Positions 49,462 through 60,957 of a stretch of DNA of 64,000 nucleotides are shown here, one piece after another. The first letter of the stretch is position 1. Every line of letters begins with the position of its first letter. The position numbers were made by a program, and so were the translations under genes. Location: the NCBI GenBank assembly GCA_036558545.1, contig DATBFJ010000101.1:16473-80472 (forward strand), read 5' to 3'. The notes below the pieces were generated by a model. It searched no databases and was not told where the DNA came from. It saw only the letters and a list, made by a program, of their open reading frames with translations. Origin of the DNA: JALYGJ01 sp036558545. GTDB lineage: Bacteria > Chloroflexota > Limnocylindria > Limnocylindrales > CSP1-4.

Positions 49462-51273
49462 CTAGCCCTGGCCGAACATCGCTGCGCGTACCCATTTGAT
49501 CGGCGGTGTGCCGTGCGAAACCACGGCCTCGAGGTGCGCGCGGTAGTCGAAGCCGGGAGTCTGACCCATTCCCCCTGCGATCTTCTGGTCGGGCACCGAC
49601 TCGGCGCTCGCACCTGACGCGACCGCCGCTCGCCTGCGACCCTCGACCTCGAGAGCCCACATCTCCAGCGAGCCGATGTAGTACGTCGACAGCTGCGTCG
49701 AGCTGATGCGCGCACGCAGCCATTTGGCACGTGCCTCGTCCTGCTCCTGGAAACCGCCGCCGACCATCAGCTCCATGGCCTGCTCCTCGGTCATGCCCTC
49801 CGTGTGGATGGCCACGTCCATGATCGCGTTGGTGATCGCGCGCAGGTAGAACTTCCAGTGCGTCAGCATCAGCGCGGGCTCGTTGTCGCGGTACCCGAGA
49901 TCCATCAGGACCTGGGTCACGTAAACGGCCCAACCCTCTGCGAACGTGCCACTCGCGAAGACGGCCCGCGCGAGACTGGGCGATTCGTTGGCGTATGCAC
50001 CCTGCAGGTAGTGGCCCGGCACGCCCTCGTGAACGGCCATGAGTACGTTCATCCGGTCGTTGTCCTCGCGCAGGTACGACTCGGTGGCTTCCGGCCCAAG
50101 GCTCTCGTCTGGTGGCGTGATCCAGAAGTAGCTGGGCAGGCCTTTGTCGAGTGGACCGGGCGCCTGCAGAAAAGCACGGCCATAGGCACGCATGAACACA
50201 GGAGTCCAGGTGATCTGCAGCGGCTCCGTCGGCAGGCGCATGACGGAGTGTTCGCGCATGAATGCCTCGATCCGCGCTATCTCTGCCCGGTTCACCTCGA
50301 TCAGCTCGTCTGGCCTCGGGTGCTGGAGCGCGATCGCGTCCATGACCCGCCGGATCGTCTCGTCCCCGTCGTCCGGCATCGCCTCACCGGGCCGCCATTC
50401 GTTCCACGCATCACGCGCCAGCCGCAGCATCTCGGCCCGAACGAGTTCGTAGTCGCGGCGCGCGCGAGCGAGCACGTCCTCGGGAGTGATCTCGCTTGCG
50501 AGCGTGTGCTGCAGCTTCTTCGCGAACAGGTCGCGGCCGAGACGCGACTCGCCTTCGGCCCGCGGCATTATCTGGTCGCTCAAGGTGCGCCGGAACTCCT
50601 CGACCGCTGCCCGTGCCGCGCCCTCGACTTGGTGCATGTCCTTCTCAATCTGGGTGTGACCGTTCTCGGCAGCCTGTCGCTGCGCTTCTGCCAGCCCCTG
50701 ATCGATCAGCTCGGTGACTCCTCCAAGCTGCGCCAGGGCGACCTGGGCGTGGAGCACTGAGACGGGCCGGCCGTCGAGACCAGTCAGGCCATTCGCCGCC
50801 GTTCGCAGGAACGGTGGCAGCCCCGTCAGGCGCCCGACAAAGGCGCTGCCGCGATGCTCCCACGGTGCAAAATCACGTGCGAGCAAAGAGAAGAGGCCGC
50901 CTCCCGCGACGCGCACGACACCGAGCGCATCCCAGGCCATCTCGCGCAGCTCAGTCTCGTCGAACTCGATGGCGTCGAGCGTTTCGAGCGTTAGCTGGCG
51001 ATCGATGCGCTCATCTGGGCTCAGCTTTGTTTCGTCGAGCGCTCGCACGGCCGAGCGGTGCCGGGAAACGAGCTCGAGGCGCGCCTGCCGGCCGGCTTCG
51101 GTCATGGCCGGCCAGCGGTCATCGAACGCGTGATAGCCGATCTGCGTTGCCCAGGTTGGCTGAGCCGCGAACATATCGTCCAGCAGCGCGTGCAACGCAC
51201 GGTCGAAATCAGTCGTGGGCAGAGGCCGGTTGTCGGCGGCGAGGGATCGAAATTCTGTCGTCACGATCGGCAT
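49462..51273 (-). CDS. DUF885 metallo-hydrolase-like protein
   Basis: 603 residues from ATG 51273. The motif VHEGVPGHYLQGAYA resembles a gluzincin HExxxGH zinc site and is the DUF885 hallmark. The helical architecture, the C-terminal TEGMTEEQAMELM and the absence of a signal peptide suggest a cytoplasmic peptidase or esterase-like enzyme. It begins the three-gene minus-strand operon with LLM and GNAT proteins. The substrate is unknown. Confidence 0.82.
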   Translation of the reverse strand: MPIVTTEFRSLAADNRPLPTTDFDRALHALLDDMFAAQPTWATQIGYHAFDDRWPAMTEAGRQARLELVSRHRSAVRALDETKLSPDERIDRQLTLETLDAIEFDETELREMAWDALGVVRVAGGGLFSLLARDFAPWEHRGSAFVGRLTGLPPFLRTAANGLTGLDGRPVSVLHAQVALAQLGGVTELIDQGLAEAQRQAAENGHTQIEKDMHQVEGAARAAVEEFRRTLSDQIMPRAEGESRLGRDLFAKKLQHTLASEITPEDVLARARRDYELVRAEMLRLARDAWNEWRPGEAMPDDGDETIRRVMDAIALQHPRPDELIEVNRAEIARIEAFMREHSVMRLPTEPLQITWTPVFMRAYGRAFLQAPGPLDKGLPSYFWITPPDESLGPEATESYLREDNDRMNVLMAVHEGVPGHYLQGAYANESPSLARAVFASGTFAEGWAVYVTQVLMDLGYRDNEPALMLTHWKFYLRAITNAIMDVAIHTEGMTEEQAMELMVGGGFQEQDEARAKWLRARISSTQLSTYYIGSLEMWALEVEGRRRAAVASGASAESVPDQKIAGGMGQTPGFDYRAHLEAVVSHGTPPIKWVRAAMFGQG

Positions 51274-51309
51274 CCTAGCCCGGTCATCGGCCGCTAGCAT
51301 TCGCGGACG

Positions 51310-51711
51310 ATGTTCGAGATCGTCGTCCGCGTCCTGGTAAACGCGATTGCATTGATCGCCGCCGTGAAGCTGGTTCCGAACGTCGCGTTTAACGGCGATT
51401 GGTGGCAGCTCGTCATCCTCGCCGTCGTCTTCGGCCTGGTGAACGCCTACATCCGACCGATCGTGAAGCTTCTCAGCCTGCCCCTCAACCTGCTCACCTT
51501 CGGACTCATCGGACTGGTGGTCAACACGGCCATGGTCCTTCTCGCGGCGTGGCTGTCCGATCGGCTCAAGGTTGACCTCGTCCTTGCGGGCTGGCCCGGC
51601 GGGCAGTTCACGGTCGATACCATCGTCGCGGCCTTCCTGGTGTCAATCGTGATAAGCGTGGTCTCTGCCTTGATGTCGCTCGTAAGACTCGCCACGCCCG
51701 GCGGCCGCTAG
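51310..51711 (+). CDS. Phage-holin-4-like (YvlD) membrane protein
   Basis: 133 residues with four transmembrane helices. IRPIVKLLSLPLNLLTFGL is the conserved signature of PF04020 (YvlD). The name derives from phage holins, but chromosomal members are ordinary membrane proteins, and there are no phage genes here. A TAGCAT box lies 9 nt before the ATG. It ends 14 bp before the first possible CTG start of lysA. Confidence 0.8.
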   Translation: MFEIVVRVLVNAIALIAAVKLVPNVAFNGDWWQLVILAVVFGLVNAYIRPIVKLLSLPLNLLTFGLIGLVVNTAMVLLAAWLSDRLKVDLVLAGWPGGQFTVDTIVAAFLVSIVISVVSALMSLVRLATPGGR

Positions 51712-51806
51712 AGGCGTCATCCGCCCTGAGCGGCTCGACGGCGTCACTGCCCCAAGCGGCGCGCCACGCCGCGCGACGTTTTGGGACGCCTCTCTACCTG
51801 TACGAC

Positions 51807-53003
51807 ATGGCGCGACTGCGCGCGGATGCGACCGCCATTCGCGATGCGTTCCCGGACCCCTGGCTGCGCCTGTACGCGCTGAAGGCGAACGGACTGCCAT
51901 CGCTCGTCGCGAATGTGGCAAAGGCCGGCGGATTCAGCGTCAGCGCCGTGTCGCGGGGTGAGATCGACCTTGCGCTCAGGGCAGGTCTGGCCCCTGCCGA
52001 CATCGTGCTGGAGGGCATAGGCAAGACGCCCGCGGACCTCGACCGCGCGGCAGATCTTGCACGTCGCGCAACGCCACTCGCGTGGGTGTCGCTCGAAACG
52101 ACCGAGGATGCTTTCGCGATGGCCGCGGCCGCCGAAGGGCGATCGACGACGGTCGACGTCCTGATCCGCGTCAATCCCCAGGTGGCACCGGAGACGCACT
52201 CCGGCCTTGCCGTGGGCCACGGCGAATCCAAGTTCGGCGTGACACCTGACGAGCTGGGCAGCGTCATCGACGCCGGCGGCGGTCCGCGCGGGCCACTGCG
52301 CTGGCGAGGCATTCACATGCACGTCGGCTCGCAGCTCGAAGCAATCGACGCATGGCGCGCAGGGGCGCGCATTGGCCTGCGTCTCCTGCGACTCCAGCGC
52401 GCACGGCTACGCAACTTCGACACGATCAACTTCGGCGGCGGGTTTCCCGTCGCGTACGAATCGAAAGAGGAAACCGTGCCGGCTGCGTCGCACTTCGCTG
52501 AGGCCGTCAACGCAGAGCTCGAGGCGCTGCCTGCCGATGCACGTCCCGCCCGCCTGGTCGTCGAGCCCGGCCGGGCGGTCGTTGCTGGCAGCGGCTATCT
52601 AATTGCAGAGGTGCTGCACGTCCGTCAGCGCGGCGCGTGGTCGATCATCGTGCTCGACGCGGGGATGACCGAGCTCATCCGGCCGGCGTTGTACAACGCA
52701 CTTCATCCGATGAGCGCCCTGACGTCGCTCGGAACGCCTGTCACGAGCACCCTCGACGGCCCAAATCTCGCGTCGGCGTACGTGCGTGTCGACGGTCCGA
52801 TATGCGAATCGACCGACACCTTTGGCAGTGTCGCGCTGCCGCCCCTGGAACGCGGCGACCTGGTGGCGATAGGTATGACGGGTGCCTATGGGTCGTCGAT
52901 GTTCTCGACCTACAACGGCCGGCCTCGGCCGGCCGAAGTGGTCTGGGACGGGACTCGAATACGAGTCTGGCGAAGGCGCGGTTCGCTCCACTCGCTGCCC
53001 TGA
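51807..53003 (+). CDS. lysA: Diaminopimelate decarboxylase (N-terminus uncertain)
   Basis: 398 residues from ATG 51807. PLP-lysine in YALKANGLPSL (Lys26), then SAVSRGEIDLAL, HMHVGSQ, NFGGGFPV, EPGRAVVA and GPICESTDTF identify the alanine-racemase-like decarboxylase making lysine from meso-diaminopimelate. Homologues begin with a strand like RRFGTPLYLYD; that sequence is encoded in frame just upstream of the ATG. The true start may therefore be a CTG at 51747 or 51726, because no ATG, GTG or TTG is present between the upstream stop and 51807. Confidence 0.87.
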   Translation: MARLRADATAIRDAFPDPWLRLYALKANGLPSLVANVAKAGGFSVSAVSRGEIDLALRAGLAPADIVLEGIGKTPADLDRAADLARRATPLAWVSLETTEDAFAMAAAAEGRSTTVDVLIRVNPQVAPETHSGLAVGHGESKFGVTPDELGSVIDAGGGPRGPLRWRGIHMHVGSQLEAIDAWRAGARIGLRLLRLQRARLRNFDTINFGGGFPVAYESKEETVPAASHFAEAVNAELEALPADARPARLVVEPGRAVVAGSGYLIAEVLHVRQRGAWSIIVLDAGMTELIRPALYNALHPMSALTSLGTPVTSTLDGPNLASAYVRVDGPICESTDTFGSVALPPLERGDLVAIGMTGAYGSSMFSTYNGRPRPAEVVWDGTRIRVWRRRGSLHSLP

Positions 53004-53040
53004 CGCTAATCTCAGCGCAGATGCAGTTCCTGGAAACGCC

Positions 53041-54992
<1,952 letters not shown>

Positions 54993-54993
<1 letters not shown>

Positions 54994-56729
54994 TGCGAAC
55001 CAAGCGCCTGCTCGCCGTACTGGCCACTGGCTGGGCTGTGCTGTTGCTTCTGCCGGCGGCGGTTCTTGCGCAGCCGCCGGCTGGGCCGCCATTCCCGCCG
55101 CCGGAGAACAACGTCACGGTCTACGACTACGCGAACCTGCTCTCGCCGTCGACCAAGGCCCAGGCAACACAGATCATCGCGGGAATCGAGCAGCGCACCG
55201 GTGCCGAGGTCGCCATCTACACGCAGTACAAACCGGGCTCGGACGAAGACTCGACGCTCAGTGACGCCAGGGACCTGATGAACCAATGGGGCATCGGCCG
55301 CAAGGGCTTCAACGACGGCCTCGTGATCCTGATCAACATGAACCGTACGCAGTGCCTGCCCAACGTCAGCGGAAACGGTCAGGTCCAGCTGTTTGCCGGC
55401 GACGGCTATCTCGCGACCTACCTTTCGAATCAGGAACGCCAGGCCATCTTCGACAACGACATGAAGCCGCTGCTCGTCGAGTGCGACTTCGATGGCGCGA
55501 TCATGGCCGCGCTCGACAAGATCGACGCGAACGCCACTCCCGAGCATGCCGCGACGCTCGAAACGGCGCGCCGCATCGACGCCGCAGTTGGTCTCATCGG
55601 CGCGCCGGCGCTGCTGATCCTGCTCGTTGGCTGGGCCAGCTGGTCGTGGCTGCGCTACGGCCGCGATCCGGTGTATCTCGACGATCCGTCGATCCTGATG
55701 CCCGCGCCGCCGCCGGGCCTGACGGCCGCGACAGCCGCTGTCGTCTGGGAGGACAGGGCAACACGACGCGCTCTGACCACGGCGATGCTCGACCTGGCGA
55801 GTCGTGGCGAGCTGTCGTTCAAACCGGAGGGCGGGCTGCTCGGCCTGCACACGAAGACGGGCATCCAGATCGAGACGCCACCTACCGACAACCCATATGT
55901 CGAGCGCAACCGCCGACGGCCGCTCTCGGATGCGGAGGAATACGCCCTCGACCGCCTCCAGGGCATTGCCGACATGGACACGGGCAACTACATCGCGCCC
56001 GACGACCTGCTCGAATTTGGCAAGTACACAACAAAGTTCAACGATCGAGTCGAGAAGCACGCCACTTCCGAAGGATGGTTCAGCCAGCCACCGAGCAAGG
56101 CGATCTCCCGCTGGGCCGGCCGTGGCAGCCTGTCACTCATAGGCGGCGTCGTGGTCGTAATCATCGGCTTCAATCTGCCGAGCGCCGGGCTGACGCTGAT
56201 GGGCGGGGCGCTGATTGCGGCCGGAGTGCTGCTGATCATCCTGTCGCGTGTGATGCCCCAGCGCACACAGGCCGGGGCGGTGATCTACGCGATGCTGGCG
56301 GCATATCGACGCACTCTTCAGGCCACCATGGAACAGGCTCGATCGATGAACCAGGTCGTCAAGGAAGCGAACCTGTCGTGGCTCGAGACGCCGGACCAGG
56401 CCACCGTATGGGGTGTCGCGCTGGGCTTGCAGGAGGACGTGGAGCGCGTCATCGAGCGCAGCGCCGAGGATGCCCAGCAGGGCGTTTCCACGTACAACCC
56501 GTGGGTGCCCATGTGGTATGGCACGGGCTGGTCGTCGGGTGGCTCAGGCAGCGGCTCGTGGGGCGTCGCGCCCGGGCTGTTCTCCGGCTCGCCCATACCG
56601 GACTTCGGGGGCATGTTCTCGGCGCTCAGCTCGATCGGAAACTCACCCAGCTCAAGCGGCGGATCGGGCGGCTTCGGCGGCGGCGGAGCGGGCGGCGGCG
56701 GAGGCGGTGGAGCCGGTGGAGGCTTCTAG
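54993..56729 (+). CDS. TPM-domain/DUF2207 membrane protein
   Basis: 578 residues from the TGATG overlap. A signal peptide (residues 1-25 or so, cleaved near VLAQPP) precedes a TPM-type domain (VTVYDYANLLSPST, KGFNDGLVILINMNR, FAGDGYL), a membrane helix at about 205-225, a cytoplasmic DUF2207-like region, two more helices (about 385-425) and a Gly/Ser tail ending in a poly-Gly run. The TPM domain relates to the Psb32/YgcG folds. It is co-translated with the metabolic enzyme upstream, without evident functional link. Confidence 0.8.
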
Positions 56730-56760
56730 CCCACCGCCACAGGGAGATCGGATTGCCCGC

Positions 56761-56766
56761 TAGACT
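56761..56766 (+). promoter_or_regulatory. -10 box for leaderless SnoaL-like gene
   Basis: TAGACT lies 8 nt upstream of the ATG at 56775, with no Shine-Dalgarno. Confidence 0.4.
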
Positions 56767-56774
56767 CGGGCGCA

Positions 56775-57104
56775 ATGGGTGCAGTTGAGACGATGGAGCA
56801 GTTCTTCGAGCTGCTCAATGCGGGCGACCGCGAGAACGCGGTCAAGCTCATGGACGATAAGGTCGAGATGCGTGTCCACGTGCTTGGCAGCAGCAGGCTG
56901 TTGCGTGGCATCGACCAGGTCAGTGGCTGGTTCACGAGAGCCGACAAGGGACTCAAGATGATCCCGGGAGAGGTTCGAGACACTGGCTTGAATTACGAAG
57001 CGGATCTGCTCGTTCTGCGGCCGGGCGCACCGTCACAGCACCTCGACGCGACCTTCCGCGTCGAGACGGGCAAGATCACCGCGATCAACCTCGCGCCACG
57101 CTGA
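56775..57104 (+). CDS. SnoaL/NTF2-like small protein
   Basis: 109 residues with an NTF2-like cone fold pattern: an N-terminal helix (MEQFFELLNAGDRENAVKLM), then strands with DDKVEMRVHVLGSS, LRGIDQVSGWF and FRVETGKITAINL. Such proteins bind or isomerise small hydrophobic ligands, but no catalytic Asp/His pair can be assigned. It converges with the LysM protein gene 17 bp away. Confidence 0.65.
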   Translation: MGAVETMEQFFELLNAGDRENAVKLMDDKVEMRVHVLGSSRLLRGIDQVSGWFTRADKGLKMIPGEVRDTGLNYEADLLVLRPGAPSQHLDATFRVETGKITAINLAPR

Positions 57105-57121
57105 ATTAGCGCCAGCCGGCG

Positions 57122-58492
57122 TCAGGTCGCTTCGGGCGCCTGGTCCGGTATGACGATGATCTGACCGACGAAAATGTTGTTCGGGTTGGAGATGTCCGGG
57201 TTGGCGTCGAGGATGTCCTGGACACTGACGCCGAATTTGTTGGCGATCTTGGCCAGCGAGTCGCCCGCCTTGATCTTGTACAGATGCGGACTGCTTTCAG
57301 GGCCCTGTGACGCCTGCTCCGTGGGCGCAACGCTGGGACCGATCGACGGCGGGACGCTCGGCGGCGAGGTCGAGACGCCACTCGGCACGCTGGTCGGCAC
57401 ACCCGACGCAATGACGATCGATGGAAGTGGCGTTCTGGGCGCAGAGCCCTTGTTGAGCAGGCCGGGCAGGAAGATCACTGCCGCAACGCCAAGTGCGAGT
57501 ATGGCGACGACGGCGATTGCGGTCAGGACGCCGTCCAGGCGGCTGCCGCCGCCTTCACTCGACGGTGGCGGAGGCGCCGCGGCGCCGTAGCGGTTGTCGA
57601 TGTCCCAGGACGGAACGATGTCCTCGCGCGCAGGCGGTGTCGTGGTCGGTGGACGCGAAGATCGGCCGGCCAGAAAAGCCGGCACGGCGGCAGCTGCGGC
57701 GGCTTCATCGGCAGGCGCCGCTGCAGGCTGGGCCGGCTGCGGCCGCGTCGGGGGTGGTACGAACTGCGCGGATCCGGGAGCCTCCGGCGCCTGGGCCGCG
57801 GCGGCCGCGCCGGCATCGCCGGCGTCAGGCTCGCCGTGGGACGAATGCGGTGGATCGTCAGTTTGTGAATACCACGCCGGATTGAAGGCTGGCGCCTGTG
57901 CTTCGGCCGCACCCGCCGATTGCGCGTCAAAGGCGCTCAGCTGCTCGCTCTCGTGCGCCTCGGACTGCCAGTCGGTGGTCGCGAATGTCGGTGGCGCGGA
58001 GACCCCTGGTGAGATCCCGGTGGTCGCAGCGGCCGCCGCTGCTATCTCGGCACCGGCGGCGGTGACCGAGGCGTCCTCCGGCAGCTCCTCGAACACGGAT
58101 TCGCTCGGCTGAGGCTGTTCCGATGTCTCCGATCGTACGTCGTCAAGGTCGTGATCGACATCGGGCTGCTGGGCACCGGCCACGGCGGCCGCCGAGGCTG
58201 CCGCGGCCTCTGCCAGCGCAGCGTCAGAGGCGGTCGCGCTCGAGCCAGATCCACTGCCCTCGAGCGGACGCGCGGCCGCCCTGACCGCCCAGTCCTGGAA
58301 AACGGGGCACGATGAAAAACTCGGTGAGAGGCAATACGCCTCCTGGTGGGCAATCGAGCGCGGCGCGGGCGTGGGCTCAGCGAAACAGCGATGGTTATAG
58401 TCGGGCTTGTCCGACCGTCGATCGCGGTCCTGCTCGAGAGCGACGAAGGGACAAGCGCGCGGAGATTCGAACGGTGTCCCAGGCGCCGTCAT
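57122..58492 (-). CDS. Cys-motif/membrane/LysM protein in cysDN operon
   Basis: 456 residues from ATG 58492. The N-terminus has four spaced Cys elements, RACPFVAL, NHRCFAE, EAYCLSP and SSCPVF, like a metal- or cluster-binding site. A long Ala/Glu/Pro-rich low-complexity region follows (about 95-330), then one membrane helix (about 350-372). A Ser/Pro linker leads to a C-terminal LysM domain (HLYKIKAGDSLAKIANKFG) that binds peptidoglycan. The cytosolic Cys motif is thus linked to the cell wall through the membrane. It starts 10 bp after cysN, so it belongs to that operon. The function is unknown. Confidence 0.75.
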   Translation of the reverse strand: MTAPGTPFESPRACPFVALEQDRDRRSDKPDYNHRCFAEPTPAPRSIAHQEAYCLSPSFSSCPVFQDWAVRAAARPLEGSGSGSSATASDAALAEAAAASAAAVAGAQQPDVDHDLDDVRSETSEQPQPSESVFEELPEDASVTAAGAEIAAAAAATTGISPGVSAPPTFATTDWQSEAHESEQLSAFDAQSAGAAEAQAPAFNPAWYSQTDDPPHSSHGEPDAGDAGAAAAAQAPEAPGSAQFVPPPTRPQPAQPAAAPADEAAAAAAVPAFLAGRSSRPPTTTPPAREDIVPSWDIDNRYGAAAPPPPSSEGGGSRLDGVLTAIAVVAILALGVAAVIFLPGLLNKGSAPRTPLPSIVIASGVPTSVPSGVSTSPPSVPPSIGPSVAPTEQASQGPESSPHLYKIKAGDSLAKIANKFGVSVQDILDANPDISNPNNIFVGQIIVIPDQAPEAT

Positions 58493-58502
58493 CGGGCCGA
58501 GT

Positions 58503-59846
58503 TTACGCGGCTGCGGGCTCCTCGGAGCGGTCATCTGCCAATTCATCGACGAGCGACGCTCCGCCCGTGCCCGGATCCACGATCATGCCCGCCCCGACGG
58601 TGTCATTTGTTGCCTCGTCGATCAGGATGAAGCTGCCCGTTGCCCGGTTGAGTCTGTACTCGTCGACCATCAGCGGCGTGCTCGTGCGCAGATGAACACG
58701 GCCGATCTCGTTCAGGCCGAGCGACGTCGCCGCTTCATCGCGGTGGAGCGTGTTGACGTCGATCCGGTAGCGCAGCTCGTCGATCATCGCTCGACCGGTC
58801 CGCGTCGTGTGCTTGATGAAGTAGCGCTTGCCTTCCTCGAGCTGCCTGTCGTTCATCCAGCACACCATCGCGTCGAATTCCTGGGTGACTGCCGGCTGGT
58901 TGTGTGGCCTGCAGATCATGTCGCCGCGACTCGTATCGATGTCGTCCTCGAGCTCGATCGAGACGGACATCGGCGGGATCGCCTCTTCAACCTCGCCATC
59001 GAACGTGCTGATGCGCGAAATGCGTGTCTGATGGCCAGATGGCAGGACGACGACGTCATCGCCCTTGCGGAACGTGCCGGTGGCAACCTCACCCGCGTAG
59101 CCGCGGTAATCGTGGAACTCGTCGGTCTGCGGTCGAATGACGTACTGAACCGGGAAGCGGTTGTCGATCAGGTTCTTGTCCGACGCGATGTGCACGTGCT
59201 CCAGGTGGTAGAGCAGCGTCGGGCCGCCGTACCAGCGCATGTTGGTCGAGTGCTGCACGACGTTGTCACCGTGAAGCGCGCTTATCGGTATGAAGGTTAT
59301 GTCGTGCACATCGAGCTTGGCCGACCAGGCCGCGAACTCCGACGTGATGCGCTCAAAGACGTCTTCGCTCCAATCGACGAGGTCCATCTTGTTTATCGCC
59401 ACGACGATGTGCGGGATGCCCAACAGCGCCGCGATGAACGCATGGCGGCGTGATTGCTCCAGCGAGCCCTGGCGCGCATCGATGAGCACGACGGCCAGGT
59501 CCGCAGTCGAGGCGCCGGTGACCATGTTGCGCGTGTACTGGATGTGGCCCGGTGTGTCGGCAATGATGAACTTCCGTCGTGGCGTGGCGAAGTAGCGGTA
59601 CGCGACGTCGATCGTGATGCCCTGCTCACGCTCGGCGCGCAGGCCGTCGGTCAGCAGCGCCAGGTCAACCGTCGTGTTGCCGCGCCTGCGCGACGTCTGC
59701 TCGATGGCCGCCAGCTGGTCCTCGAAGATGCCCTTCGAGTCGTACAGCAAGCGACCAATGAGCGTCGACTTGCCGTCGTCGACCGAGCCCGCCGTCGAGA
59801 AGCGGAGCATGTCCATCTGCCCGGGGGCACGCATCATTGTGTCCAT
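58503..59846 (-). CDS. cysN: Sulfate adenylyltransferase, GTPase subunit
   Basis: 447 residues, an EF-Tu-like GTPase. P-loop AGSVDDGKSTLIGRL, DTPGHIQYTRNMVTGAS, NKMDLVDW and the following two beta barrels. It drives CysD to form adenosine 5'-phosphosulfate from sulfate and ATP. It ends after the barrels, so there is no fused APS kinase (CysC). It starts 2 bp after cysD and has GAGGGG upstream of ATG 59846. Confidence 0.92.
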   Translation of the reverse strand: MDTMMRAPGQMDMLRFSTAGSVDDGKSTLIGRLLYDSKGIFEDQLAAIEQTSRRRGNTTVDLALLTDGLRAEREQGITIDVAYRYFATPRRKFIIADTPGHIQYTRNMVTGASTADLAVVLIDARQGSLEQSRRHAFIAALLGIPHIVVAINKMDLVDWSEDVFERITSEFAAWSAKLDVHDITFIPISALHGDNVVQHSTNMRWYGGPTLLYHLEHVHIASDKNLIDNRFPVQYVIRPQTDEFHDYRGYAGEVATGTFRKGDDVVVLPSGHQTRISRISTFDGEVEEAIPPMSVSIELEDDIDTSRGDMICRPHNQPAVTQEFDAMVCWMNDRQLEEGKRYFIKHTTRTGRAMIDELRYRIDVNTLHRDEAATSLGLNEIGRVHLRTSTPLMVDEYRLNRATGSFILIDEATNDTVGAGMIVDPGTGGASLVDELADDRSEEPAAA

Positions 59847-59848
59847 CT

Positions 59849-60787
59849 CTAGAAGTACCCCTCGCGCTTGCGATCTTCCATCGCCGTTTCTGAAAAGCCG
59901 TCATCCGCCCGGGTCGCGCCACGCTCCGTGATGCGCGCCGCGGCCGTCTCCATGACGATCGCGTCAAGCGTCGCAGCATCAGACTCGACGGCACCGGTGC
60001 ACGTCATGTCACCCACGGTCCGATAGCGCACCGTCTTCTTGGTGATCGGCTCGTTCTCGCGCGGATGCAGGAACGGCCCCGTCGAGAGCCACATGCCGTT
60101 GCGCTTGAACACGTCGCGCTCATGGGCGAAATAGATCTCCGGGACCTCTAGGCCTTCCTGCTGGATGTACTGCCAGACATCCATCTCGGTCCAGTTGGAG
60201 ATCGGGAAGACGCGCATGTGCTGGCCCTTGCGGATCCGGCCGTTGTACAGGTTCCACAGCTCCGGCCGCTGGGACCTGGGCTCCCACTGTCCGAACTCAT
60301 CGCGAAACGAAAAGATGCGCTCCTTCGCCCGTGCCTTTTCCTCGTCGCGCCGTCCGCCGCCGAAGACAGCGTCGAACTGGTGCTCAGCGATGGCGTCGAG
60401 GAGCGTCGTTGTCTGAAGCCGGTTACGCATCGGATCCCAGCCAGGCTCCTCCTGGACTCGACCCTTGTCGATGCTCTCCTGGACGCTGGCCACGATCAGC
60501 CGCTCGTCGAGCTCCTGCACGCGCCGATCTCGAAACGCGAGGACCTCGGGAAAGTTGTGGCCCGTGTCCACGTGCATTATCGGAAATGGGAACCGCTGTG
60601 GCCGGAATGCCTTTTCGGCAATGCGCAGCAGGATGATCGAATCCTTGCCGCCTGAAAACAGCACGACGGGTCGCTCGAACTCCGCGGCAACCTCGCGCAT
60701 GATGAATATCGACTCGGCCTCGAGGGCAGCGAGATGGCTCAATCCACCGTGAACCGAGCGCTCTGTGGAAGTCTGCGGAGGGGTCAT
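59849..60787 (-). CDS. cysD: Sulfate adenylyltransferase, catalytic subunit
   Basis: 312 residues of the PP-loop family. VVLFSGGKDSIILLRIA is the ATP pyrophosphate loop, and HVDTGHNFPEVL, FGGGRRDEEKARAKERIFSF (here GGGRRDEEKARAKER) and NWTEMDVW are CysD hallmarks. It makes APS with CysN, feeding assimilatory sulfate reduction or sulfation. APS/PAPS reductase is not in the window. The divergent TauE-like exporter and the 161-bp region between suggest shared regulation. Confidence 0.93.
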   Translation of the reverse strand: MTPPQTSTERSVHGGLSHLAALEAESIFIMREVAAEFERPVVLFSGGKDSIILLRIAEKAFRPQRFPFPIMHVDTGHNFPEVLAFRDRRVQELDERLIVASVQESIDKGRVQEEPGWDPMRNRLQTTTLLDAIAEHQFDAVFGGGRRDEEKARAKERIFSFRDEFGQWEPRSQRPELWNLYNGRIRKGQHMRVFPISNWTEMDVWQYIQQEGLEVPEIYFAHERDVFKRNGMWLSTGPFLHPRENEPITKKTVRYRTVGDMTCTGAVESDAATLDAIVMETAAARITERGATRADDGFSETAMEDRKREGYF

Positions 60788-60828
60788 CGGGCTCCTGTGC
60801 GGCGCAGCCAGCCGCGCATTTGTGGCCG

Positions 60829-60883
60829 CAATCCCACTAAAATAATGGGGATTGTCGAATTAGTCGGTATGACTTACTATAGC
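60829..60883. promoter_or_regulatory. Divergent cysD/tauE regulatory region
   Basis: An inverted repeat CAATCCC (60829-60835) and GGGATTG (60848-60854) is followed by a possible promoter, TTGTCG then TATAGC about 18-20 bp away, in an A+T-rich stretch. Minus-strand ATACCGACTAATT resembles a half-site of Rrf2-type sulfur regulators, which is tentative. Confidence 0.4.
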
Positions 60884-60957
60884 AAAACTGCGGAACCGAG
60901 GTTGAATGGCTGCTCCCTCGGAGTCCCCAATGAGACGCGGCCACCGCATTGACGGTG

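Noticed and set aside
51310..51711. Holin-like gene as sign of a prophage
   Set aside because: No integrase, terminase, capsid, tail or endolysin gene is nearby. YvlD-type proteins are ordinary chromosomal membrane proteins.
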